Source: Paenibacillus silvestris
GTDB taxonomy: Bacteria > Bacillota > Bacilli > Paenibacillales > NBRC-103111
DNA: 64,000 nucleotides
Direction: 5' to 3'
Assembly: GCF_009882985.1 (NCBI RefSeq)
Contig: NZ_WTUZ01000010.1
Span: 496,352-560,351, forward strand
Positions 35,481-42,623 of the stretch are shown piece after piece; within the stretch, counting starts at the first letter, position 1, and the number at the start of each line of letters is the position of its first letter. Position numbers and translations under genes: made by a program. The notes under the pieces are model-generated. The model ran no database searches, was not told the DNA's origin, and saw only the letters and a list, made by a program, of their open reading frames with translations.

Positions 35481-36029
35481 CTACCTCCGCTCCTGAATAA
35501 CTTCGAAGTTCGTAGATAGAATCGGCCATTTCCCTACATGCTGCACGAGAAACGGAAACAGCTTGACCCACAACAAGCTGTTTGTCGGGTCAATTGGCTT
35601 GAGCGGAAGCTCTAAGCGGTCATATAGAATACTTGCAGCTTCTTGAGCGAGCGCCATAGCCAGATCCGCTGTTGTGGACAATTCCACGGTTGCCAAACGA
35701 GGGAGATAGTAATGACTAATGGATTCAGACAATCGGTGCTCGGATAAGTTGCTTGAAGCCATTATTTCTCCCATTCCCGATTTGACCAAGCCAGCAATTT
35801 CCGTATCGAAAGCATGAGGGATGCAATAAATTTCTAGCGCCAAAGCCGCTATGTAAATCTCTTTTATGAGTTCATCTTCTTTATCTTGTGTTAAAACCGG
35901 ATCCTGTAAATAAGCGGCAACTGCCGGCCTTAGGGTATCCCAGCTATTTTCGATGCTTTTCATTGTAAACTGCAGCATAGCTGCAGCTAGTTCAGCCGGT
36001 GTAATTTGTTTTTTTTCCGCATCTTGCAT
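35481..36029 (-). CDS. Helical protein of unknown function in the COG0523 operon
   Basis: A 182-residue, mainly helical acidic protein beginning MQDAEKKQITPAELAAAML. No domain recognised. Two predicted helix pairs flank a central stretch (IYIAALALEIYCIPHAF) with Cys and His. The ribosome binding site GGAGTAATCTATC overlaps the end of the upstream phosphoesterase gene (6-nt gap), and the COG0523 gene starts 2 nt after its stop, so the three genes are tightly coupled. It may be an accessory factor or client of the metal chaperone; this is inference from context only. Confidence 0.75.
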   Translation of the reverse strand: MQDAEKKQITPAELAAAMLQFTMKSIENSWDTLRPAVAAYLQDPVLTQDKEDELIKEIYIAALALEIYCIPHAFDTEIAGLVKSGMGEIMASSNLSEHRLSESISHYYLPRLATVELSTTADLAMALAQEAASILYDRLELPLKPIDPTNSLLWVKLFPFLVQHVGKWPILSTNFEVIQERR

Positions 36030-36035
36030 GATAGA

Positions 36036-37199
36036 TTACTCCTCTTTTCTCTCGTTGCTTTTAAAATGAATGATTAACTCAATGATTTCGGAACGGCTCC
36101 CTAGACGAACCGGCGGCCCCCACGTACCAAAGCCTGAGGAAACGATGGCGTGCAGATTCCCCTTCTTTAAGTAGCCCCAATCAAGTTCAAAAAGTCTTCT
36201 TGTTATGAGGTGATTCGGGCTAATTTGCCCCCTGTGCGTGTGTCCTGAAAGCATGACATCAGCGCCTGCGGCTTCCGCTTTATCTAAATGATACGGCTGA
36301 TGGTCCATGACAATAATAGGCTGGCCAAGATTAGTCCCCTCGAGTAGCGACGCAAGTGCTCTTCGCCCTTCGGCCGTTCGTTCGGCCGCCTTGTCTTTTC
36401 GGCCCACGAGATACAACCGATCTTGGATATGCACAGTTTCATCCATGAGTACACGAATACCGATTTTGTCCATCTGTTCTATGAAGGCAGGAATGTGACC
36501 ACCAATGTATTCATGATTGCCTAATACGGCATAAATGCCAAGCGGAGCTTGCAGTTCTCGCATCGTTGTACCCATATCATAGCGGATAAACGGTCGAATA
36601 TCATCATCAATAACGTCCCCTGGCAGAAGTATCAAGTCCGGCTTTAAGCCATTGACATGCTTCACCAGCTTTCGCAAATGACGATTACCCACTATTGATC
36701 CCAAATGGATGTCAGAAGCCACGGCGATGCGTAGCTGTTCCCAGTCGCCTGCTTGTTTCGGAATCGTAATCTCATACTTTCTTACAATAGGGCTTCGCGC
36801 ATTATAGGAACCACGAATCATGACGAGAACAATGATCACTACATCTATCCACCCAAGGATAGGCGTAAATGTAGCAGCAGGTACAGATGCCAGATGAAGC
36901 ACTCCTGCGGCCAAGTCCGTCAACGGCAGCAGCAGAAAACCGAACTGCATGAGGGCAAACCAGTAAGAACCGACAACTTTCAATACCATTTTCATTCCAG
37001 CAGGCAGTACTTTGGAACCGGCCCATGCTAGTAGATACGACAAGGCAACAATCCAGAAGACAACCCAGTATATGCCAGGATGAAACCAAGAACCCAACTG
37101 ATTCGTTAGAAAGACCTGACCGTGCCAGCCGATGTAACCGTTCAACCCGAAAATAATAGCAAATACAAGCGTGATGCTTAGAACCATACGTATTCTCAT
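36036..37199 (-). CDS. Membrane-anchored calcineurin-like metallophosphoesterase
   Basis: A 387-residue protein with about four N-terminal transmembrane helices (residues 5-25, 43-60, 78-95, 115-130) and a C-terminal phosphoesterase domain: ASDIHLGS (DxH), LPGDVIDDD, LGNHEYI, MDHQPYH and SGHTHRGQ, a complete metal set. This family (YkuE/YaeI type) includes UDP-2,3-diacylglucosamine and other lipid-linked phosphatases; the substrate here is unknown. GGGAGAGGTAAA precedes the ATG. It starts the operon with the 182-residue gene and the COG0523 gene. Confidence 0.88.
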   Translation of the reverse strand: MRIRMVLSITLVFAIIFGLNGYIGWHGQVFLTNQLGSWFHPGIYWVVFWIVALSYLLAWAGSKVLPAGMKMVLKVVGSYWFALMQFGFLLLPLTDLAAGVLHLASVPAATFTPILGWIDVVIIVLVMIRGSYNARSPIVRKYEITIPKQAGDWEQLRIAVASDIHLGSIVGNRHLRKLVKHVNGLKPDLILLPGDVIDDDIRPFIRYDMGTTMRELQAPLGIYAVLGNHEYIGGHIPAFIEQMDKIGIRVLMDETVHIQDRLYLVGRKDKAAERTAEGRRALASLLEGTNLGQPIIVMDHQPYHLDKAEAAGADVMLSGHTHRGQISPNHLITRRLFELDWGYLKKGNLHAIVSSGFGTWGPPVRLGSRSEIIELIIHFKSNERKEE

Positions 37200-37226
37200 T
37201 TTACCTCTCCCATTCTCTCAATCCGC

Positions 37227-37907
37227 CTACAGCAGCAGGCTTAACGGTTCTATGCATAACTCATCATCATTGCGCACGTTGCCCACCCGGCTAGACACGG
37301 GGTACGCATACATGTCGTCAGACGGGTATGGCTTCAGCAGCGGGCGCAGCACATCGGTGTTCGTTATGCTGCGGTCCAGCCAAAGCGCTTCTGCCTCGCG
37401 CGGTAAAATAACCGGCATGCGCTCATGAATATCAACCATCATTTCGTTCGCTTCCGTAGTAATCACGGTGCAAGTGGATATTCGGGTGCCATCCGGAGAT
37501 GTCCAGGTGTCATACAGCCCCGCCATACTGAAGACCTCTTTGCTGCGCAGCATAATCCGCATCGGTTGCTTCTGCTTCCCCGTTCCCTTCCAGTCATAGA
37601 AGGAATCTGCCGGAATCAAGCAGCGTTTGCGTTCAAAAGGTTTGCGGAACGCAGGCTTGTCCGCAAGCGTCTCCGACCTTGCATTCAGCATCGAATAGCC
37701 TAGCTTCTCGTCCTTCGCCCATTCCGGAACGAGCCCCCAGCGCAGCTCGCCTAGCTTATTTTTCTCACCGTCGTGCACGATCGCCATGACTTGCTGACCG
37801 GGCGCCACATTGTATTTGGGGCTGTATCTCGCAGGATATTTGTAATAAATATCATACCGCAGCATCAGCTCCTCTATTGTCACGGTTATTGTATAACGTC
37901 CGCACAT
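37227..37907 (-). CDS. SRAP domain protein (HMCES/YedK family)
   Basis: A 226-residue SOS-response-associated peptidase family protein. The invariant Cys2 (MCGRY) forms a thiazolidine cross-link with abasic sites in single-stranded DNA. Other family residues are present: YNVAPGQ, NARSET, IPADSFYDW and HERMPVIL (His). AAAGGATGTGCGG is the ribosome binding site. It lies just downstream of the UvrX polymerase operon, separated by a strong hairpin, consistent with a local DNA-damage gene group. Confidence 0.95.
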   Translation of the reverse strand: MCGRYTITVTIEELMLRYDIYYKYPARYSPKYNVAPGQQVMAIVHDGEKNKLGELRWGLVPEWAKDEKLGYSMLNARSETLADKPAFRKPFERKRCLIPADSFYDWKGTGKQKQPMRIMLRSKEVFSMAGLYDTWTSPDGTRISTCTVITTEANEMMVDIHERMPVILPREAEALWLDRSITNTDVLRPLLKPYPSDDMYAYPVSSRVGNVRNDDELCIEPLSLLL

Positions 37908-38019
37908 GGCCGCACATCCTTTGCCTTGATATTTCCTAGCGAGAGTCTCTATTTCCCACTTCCCGCTGTCTAACGTTACAATCTCTCTTCTCCATTATGT
38001 GAAAAAGAGATACTCACGT

Positions 38020-38066
38020 CAATTCGCGCAGCCCGAGGAGGGTTTCTCCAGCGGGCTGCGCGTTGC
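38020..38066 (-). terminator. Strong hairpin after the polymerase operon
   Basis: CGCGCAGCCCG (38025-38035) and CGGGCTGCGCG (38052-38062) form an 11-bp perfect stem, with an inner GGAG/CTCC pairing in the loop. The minus strand lacks an immediate U-run, so termination may be partial, allowing some read-through to the SRAP gene. Confidence 0.6.
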
Positions 38067-38094
38067 GTCATATCTTCTTTGTGTACATCATGGA

Positions 38095-38592
38095 CTAAGT
38101 TTTGAGTTCGTCACCTTTTTTGTACATGCTTGCGACGAAGTGATCAATGTATCTGGCCGTTCGCACGCTCATTTCAGCCCGCATGTAGTCTTTCGCAATA
38201 ATCAGCGTGTCTTCATGCCCGCGGCAAACATAGCGGTAGTGAATAGCCCGATCATTCTTCTCTTCTTCAAATATTTGAATGCTTCTGTGCATCATTTTCG
38301 CTTTGGTTTCACTTAAATCAGCTAGAATTTGGGCTGCAAGCGCGTGGGCAGCGCGTGAATAGAGCTGTCTAAGCGTTTCGGCAGATCTTTCTATCTGGGC
38401 GGCCTTTCTTTTGATCATCCCATGCATCAAGGGCAGCAGCACGTAATCTCGCATAATGCCAATGTCCTCCGCTGTAGGACGATTCGCCGGAACAGCTTTG
38501 TCGCTGCGCAAATTTTGCAGTGCTTCCCGGTGCTGCGGCAGCATCATCCTGCTGGATTCCCATAAACCGTTCTTTTCCAGTTTCTTACTCAT
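38095..38592 (-). CDS. YolD-like N-terminus plus helical domain, UvrX partner
   Basis: A 165-residue protein. Residues 1-30 (MSKKLEKNGLWESSRMMLPQHREAL) resemble YolD-type proteins, which are encoded next to Y-family polymerases in Bacillus (uvrX-yolD, yqjW-yqjX). The remaining part (about 40-150) shares pattern and spacing with the 123-residue protein at the start of the same operon: AEDIGIMRDYVLLPL versus EEDVQIIKEYTLLPI, and YRYVCRGHEDTLIIAKDYMRAEM versus YKVRGYIHHFTMLRSLVKAEL. Its ATG overlaps the polymerase stop (ATGA). It is probably an accessory or regulatory subunit, inferred from coupling and relatedness. Confidence 0.75.
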   Translation of the reverse strand: MSKKLEKNGLWESSRMMLPQHREALQNLRSDKAVPANRPTAEDIGIMRDYVLLPLMHGMIKRKAAQIERSAETLRQLYSRAAHALAAQILADLSETKAKMMHRSIQIFEEEKNDRAIHYRYVCRGHEDTLIIAKDYMRAEMSVRTARYIDHFVASMYKKGDELKT

Positions 38593-39857
38593 TTATAGTG
38601 CCCCCCGATTTTGAGCGCTCTGTTCTGTGCTTGACCGGCTGTCGTGAGCGAGGAAGCCCGCACAATCGCTGCGTTGCCGAAGCGGTCCTTGAGGCTGTCG
38701 GTTACTTTCTCAAGCGCCCTCGCCTTGACCTGATCCTCAAAAAGCGTAAGCTGATACGTATCATCATCAACAAATTGGCTGAGCATCACACCGGCACGGC
38801 GGACGGGCATCGTGTCCCAGAACTTGTAGAACAACTGCTTAACGGCTTGAAAAACGGTTCTTGTATGATTCGTAGGATCGGGCATCTTCATTTGGCGTGA
38901 AAAACCTGTCGGAGCGTCAAATGGACTGCACATGCAGCTAACGGTCACAATGGACGCCATATATCCCTTGCGCCGGCAATCGCGGCATACCTCTTCGGTA
39001 AGCTCGAGCAGGATGGTATCCACCTCAGCGGATTCCGCATAGTCCCTAGGGAGAGTCATCATATGGCCTATAGACTTCGGAGGCGTATCAAACGTACCAG
39101 GCGTAACTGGACTATCATCCAGCCCATTTGCTGTTCGCCACATCACTTCCGCGTGAATATCGGATTGCTTGCCGAAGCGTGCACGGAATTTGTCCTTGAG
39201 CACCGGCAGCGGCGTTCTAGCCACATCACCGATTGTATACATGCCCAGTCTGGCAAAATGTGCGGTCATCCGTGAACCGACACCAAACATTTTACTTACA
39301 GGCTGCGCCCATAAATGCTCCTCTACAGCGGGCGGGCGCAGCGTGAAAATGCCGTTTTCATTCTTTTTGGCCCAAATATCCGTTGCAATCTTCGCCAGTA
39401 TTTTATTCGAGCTAATTCCTATGCGGACCTTCACTCCCGTTTGCTGCAGCACCTTGCGCTGAATCGCCATCGCAATCGTATCTGGGTCCCCGAAAATAGG
39501 CAAGCTTGCCGTAATGTCTAGAAACTGCTCATCAATACTGAAAACCTCTACGAGATCGGTAAATTCTTCGTATATTTTAGTAATCATAAGTGAAACATCA
39601 ATGTAATGCTGCATGCGTGGGCGCATAACGACCAGTTCCGGACATTTCTTGAGAGCTTCCCCAAGCCGCTCGGCTGTGGAAACACCAAATGATTTGGCGA
39701 TGGGACAAGCAGCCAGAATGATACCTGAACGCAAAGCAGGGTCTCCGGCGACCGCAACCGGTTTATCCCTGACTCCCGGATAATCCGCCTTCTCTACACT
39801 TGCGTAGAAGCTCTGGCAATCCGCCAGAAATATCGTCCGCTCCTTCCCTTTATTCAC
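38589..39857 (-). CDS. uvrX: Y-family DNA polymerase, UvrX/UmuC type
   Basis: A 422-residue translesion polymerase. Motifs are DCQSFYASVE (metal-binding Asp), the SIDEQFLD catalytic Asp-Glu, GISSNKILAKIA and the little-finger domain. There is no C-terminal clamp-binding motif resembling QLxLF at the very end, but YQLTLFED occurs near residue 375, which could serve. The start is GTG, overlapping the stop of the preceding gene (GTGA), and its stop overlaps the next start (ATGA), so all three genes are coupled. Two SOS-like boxes lie upstream of the operon. It bypasses lesions and should be induced by DNA damage. Confidence 0.93.
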   Translation of the reverse strand: MNKGKERTIFLADCQSFYASVEKADYPGVRDKPVAVAGDPALRSGIILAACPIAKSFGVSTAERLGEALKKCPELVVMRPRMQHYIDVSLMITKIYEEFTDLVEVFSIDEQFLDITASLPIFGDPDTIAMAIQRKVLQQTGVKVRIGISSNKILAKIATDIWAKKNENGIFTLRPPAVEEHLWAQPVSKMFGVGSRMTAHFARLGMYTIGDVARTPLPVLKDKFRARFGKQSDIHAEVMWRTANGLDDSPVTPGTFDTPPKSIGHMMTLPRDYAESAEVDTILLELTEEVCRDCRRKGYMASIVTVSCMCSPFDAPTGFSRQMKMPDPTNHTRTVFQAVKQLFYKFWDTMPVRRAGVMLSQFVDDDTYQLTLFEDQVKARALEKVTDSLKDRFGNAAIVRASSLTTAGQAQNRALKIGGHYK

Positions 39858-40225
39858 CGTAATCCCCCCCGCATATTCATCAGCGTAGTCATGAGTTCTG
39901 CTTTAACTAAGCTGCGAAGCATCGTGAAGTGATGGATGTAGCCTCGGACTTTGTACTCTACGTTAATCCCTAAGGCATTCATTTCGGTATGAATCACTTT
40001 AATATCTCTTTTCTTCATAACACTCTTAATACTTTGTAATTGAGGATAAATGGCGGTCTCCACCTCTCTGAGGTAAAAAAGAATATGATTGTACACAATT
40101 TTATCCTTATAAACCTTGAGTTCCTCCATATCCCTTGCCAACATATCGAGTAAAATGGGCAGCAGCGTATATTCCTTAATAATTTGAACATCCTCTTCTG
40201 TCTCAATTCTTCCATGAACACTCAT
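39854..40225 (-). CDS. Helical protein, first gene of the SOS-controlled UvrX operon
   Basis: A 123-residue helical protein beginning MSVHGRIETEEDVQIIKEYTLLPILL. It has no recognised domain but is related to the C-terminal part of the 165-residue protein at the other end of the operon (shared DY/EY-x-LLP, Y-K/R-V-RG and KAEL/RAEM motifs). The ATG at 40225 is preceded by GGTGGTGG at 5 nt; an ATG at 40240 adds five residues. Its stop overlaps the polymerase GTG. As first product of an SOS operon it may be a regulator or partner of the polymerase; this is inference. Confidence 0.7.
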   Translation of the reverse strand: MSVHGRIETEEDVQIIKEYTLLPILLDMLARDMEELKVYKDKIVYNHILFYLREVETAIYPQLQSIKSVMKKRDIKVIHTEMNALGINVEYKVRGYIHHFTMLRSLVKAELMTTLMNMRGGLR

Positions 40226-40243
40226 ATTTTCCACCACCATATG

Positions 40244-40288
40244 CGAACATATATTCGTGTTACTTATTATATACCGAACACGTATTCG
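40244..40288 (-). promoter_or_regulatory. Promoter of the UvrX operon with two SOS-box-like sites
   Basis: Two LexA-type sites: CGAACATATATTCG (40244-40257) and CGAACACGTATTCG (40275-40288), each one mismatch from the CGAAC-N4-GTTCG consensus. Between them, on the minus strand, lies TTGCAT-N17-TATATAAT, a sigma-A-like promoter; the outer box is in its spacer. This is a typical damage-inducible control region. Confidence 0.8.
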
Positions 40289-40314
40289 TTATGCAAGTGG
40301 TTTTTTTGGAAAGT

Positions 40315-40366
40315 AAAAAAATACCACCTGACTAGGTCGCTTAGACCTTGCAGGCGGCATTTTTGG
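40315..40366 (-). terminator. Terminator after spoVIF
   Basis: CCACCTG/CAGGCGG and AGGTC/GACCT form a two-part stem; the minus strand ends in TTTTTTTAC. It separates spoVIF from the polymerase operon promoter. Confidence 0.75.
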
Positions 40367-40372
40367 GCTAAC

Positions 40373-40660
40373 TTATCGAAACATGGACCACAGTTTAATC
40401 AAGTGAAACGTGTTCGAGGGATCGATTTTTTGAGAAAGAATGAACTCCAAAATCTGATTCGTCTGAAATCCGGTCAGGTTCTCGCCGAGAATGCCAGAGG
40501 CTATCCCAATGAGCTGTGTGACCTTCGTACGATTCTGCAAATCAGCTTTCGTAACGCTTTGCAGCAGCATGATAAGGCGTTCCTTAATCACTGGGTTTCT
40601 TAATTTGAACTTGACTCGCTCAATCAACGCAGGATCGATGCCATACAGCTGATAACTCAT
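40373..40660 (-). CDS. Stage VI sporulation protein F-like
   Basis: A 95-residue protein. Recognisable family segments are DPALIERVKFKLRNPVIKERL, TKADLQNRTKVTQLIG and SQKIDPSNTFHLIKLWSMFR, typical of the SpoVIF family in spore formers, where it affects coat assembly and germination. GGAGGTACGAAC is the ribosome binding site. It is monocistronic with a terminator. Mother-cell expression is expected, but I could not define the promoter. Confidence 0.85.
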   Translation of the reverse strand: MSYQLYGIDPALIERVKFKLRNPVIKERLIMLLQSVTKADLQNRTKVTQLIGIASGILGENLTGFQTNQILEFILSQKIDPSNTFHLIKLWSMFR

Positions 40661-40720
40661 GTTCGTACCTCCGATGTCCCGTCATGCTTTATACATATGA
40701 GGGAACGAACACAAACTTGA

Positions 40721-40987
40721 CTACATATAAATGGCGATCAGAATAACACAGATACAATTCAGCGCTACAAGCAGCGGCATGCCAATAACGAATGAGGTGT
40801 GCTTCGTCTTATGCCGCCAAACCCGCATGCCAAGCCAACCGCCGATTCCGCCACCGAGTGCAGCAAACATAAACAGCCGTTTCTCCGGGACTCGGCGGCC
40901 GCCTTTTTTGGCTTGCCCCTTGTCGTGACCCATTTCTATGAAAGTAATGATATTCATCAGCAGTAAATATACAAGAAAATAAGTCAA
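40721..40987 (-). CDS. DUF1294 membrane protein
   Basis: An 88-residue protein with two or three helices. The DUF1294 features are YLLLMNIITFIEMGHDKGQAKKGGRRVPEKRLF and GGGIGGWLGMRVWRHKTKH. The TTG at 40987 has AAGGTG 7 nt upstream; the frame is open 24 codons further. Family function is unknown; members bridge the membrane and have a basic cytosolic loop. Confidence 0.85.
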   Translation of the reverse strand: MTYFLVYLLLMNIITFIEMGHDKGQAKKGGRRVPEKRLFMFAALGGGIGGWLGMRVWRHKTKHTSFVIGMPLLVALNCICVILIAIYM

Positions 40988-41074
40988 ATGATGGCACCTT
41001 CGTTTCCAAAATAATAATAGAACTACTATTATCTTAAAATCGAATGGGGGCGTGGTCAAATGTTAATTTAAAAA

Positions 41075-42388
41075 TTAAAGTAACGTAAGCTCCACAACAG
41101 TCGCTCTCTTATCCGGAAGCGGATAGCTGGAGTGTTCTGGTCTACCGAAACTAATGAACGCATCCTCCGGGTACTGAGCAGCATTCCAAGGGCGGCTTAG
41201 GAACACCTCGGAGCCATCCGATAGCAGCCTAGCTTTCTTCACTTTACCAGCCAAACCGTTCAAGTTAATGGGACCTACACTTTCTTCGAACAAGTGGGCA
41301 TAGAGCAGATTGCCCTTTTGCGTGTACCTGCCCCATTCCGGCTTCGGCCAAGCGGCTTGCCCACAGCCATAAATGCTGTTCCCATTTTTTTGCACCCAGT
41401 CGCCAATCTCTGACAAAATGTCCAATGACTCCTGTGGAATCTCGCCGAGCGCATTAGGACCAACATTCAAGAGCAAATTACCATTTTTGCTGACGCACTC
41501 TACCAGTTTTCGAATGACGGTGGTCGGGGATTTATACTGGAAATCCTGAGCTGCATAGCCCCAGTTATTATTCAGCGTGATACAAGCCTCCCATGGAATG
41601 GGATTGCCCTCATGATCCGTCACACCTTGCGGTGGAATGATTTGTTCCGGTGAAGCAAAGTCGCCCGAATAGCTAAGTGGATTGTTCGTATAAATACTTC
41701 CGCCCTCTTCACCGCTCGCGTCCAATCGGTTGTCTACAATGACATGCGGCTGCAGAGACCGAATCATCGCCATCAGCTCTGTTGCTTTCCAGGTCTCCCC
41801 CTTCATCTGATCATAGGAGAAATCAAACCACATGATGTCCAGCTTGCCATAATTCGTGAGCAGTTCTTTGACTTGCCCATGCATATAGGCCAAATATCGG
41901 TCGAACGTCTCTGGATTTCTTGCATAGCTCTCGTTCCCCCGCATCGGATGGTGACGATCTCCATAAGCCGGGTAGTCCTCATGATGCCAATCAATTAACG
42001 AATAATAGAGCCCCACCTTCAAACCTTCCGCCCGAAAAGCTTCAATAAATTCGCGCACTAAATCTCGCCCAGCCTTGGTGTTCGTTGATTTATATTCCGT
42101 GAGAGCGCTATCAAATAAGCAAAAACCATCATGATGTTTTGCCGTCAATACCGCATACTTCATGCCTGCTTGCTTGGCTGCACGCGCCCAAGCTTTAGGA
42201 TCATAACGAACAGGATCAAAGTCATCGAAATACGTTTGATAGTCCTCTACCGAAATACGCTCCGCATTGCGCACCCATTCTCCCCTAGCTGGAATAGCAT
42301 ACAGTCCCCAGTGAATGAACATACCGAATCGATCCTGCAAAAACCACTGAGTGCGCTCTGTTCGTTCTTGAATAATCGGATTTGTCAT
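41075..42388 (-). CDS. Alpha-L-fucosidase (GH29)
   Basis: A 437-residue GH29 glycoside hydrolase. It has WFLQDRFGMFIHWGLYAIP, KHHDGFCLFDS, the nucleophile Asp in LDIMWFDFSYDQ (about residue 189) and a C-terminal beta-sandwich. No signal peptide, so it is probably intracellular, acting on imported fucosylated oligosaccharides. AGGAA and AAAGGTG precede the ATG. It stands alone, without sugar transporter genes, so its regulator and substrate are unknown. Confidence 0.92.
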   Translation of the reverse strand: MTNPIIQERTERTQWFLQDRFGMFIHWGLYAIPARGEWVRNAERISVEDYQTYFDDFDPVRYDPKAWARAAKQAGMKYAVLTAKHHDGFCLFDSALTEYKSTNTKAGRDLVREFIEAFRAEGLKVGLYYSLIDWHHEDYPAYGDRHHPMRGNESYARNPETFDRYLAYMHGQVKELLTNYGKLDIMWFDFSYDQMKGETWKATELMAMIRSLQPHVIVDNRLDASGEEGGSIYTNNPLSYSGDFASPEQIIPPQGVTDHEGNPIPWEACITLNNNWGYAAQDFQYKSPTTVIRKLVECVSKNGNLLLNVGPNALGEIPQESLDILSEIGDWVQKNGNSIYGCGQAAWPKPEWGRYTQKGNLLYAHLFEESVGPINLNGLAGKVKKARLLSDGSEVFLSRPWNAAQYPEDAFISFGRPEHSSYPLPDKRATVVELTLL

Positions 42389-42544
42389 TTCCTACACACC
42401 TTTCGCAATTAAAATGCTAGGCGCTCCCAAGGTCCTCTTTCGAGCGGTGAGCCCACTAAGCCTCTACCTTTATTCTACTAAGACTGATCGGCAATAGACA
42501 GGTACGAAACTAACCTCAATTAGCATATAATTAACATTCTGCCT

Positions 42545-42606
42545 GCAAAAAAACGCCAGGATCACGACTGACAAAAAATCAGTCTATCCTAGCGTTTTTG
42601 TTTCAT
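42545..42606. terminator. Bidirectional terminator after recG
   Basis: ACGCCAGGAT...GACTGA pairs with TCAGTC...ATCCTAGCGT, a long stem with two mismatches, with A/T tracts on both sides (TTTTTTTG on the minus strand). It closes recG (stop at 42624) and marks the boundary of the accessory region. Confidence 0.85.
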
Positions 42607-42623
42607 AGTAAGCTTCCAAACGA

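Noticed and set aside
37227-40288. Prophage remnant (UvrX/YolD occur in SP-beta)
   Set aside because: No phage structural, integrase or lysis genes nearby; the SRAP and polymerase genes are common chromosomal genes.
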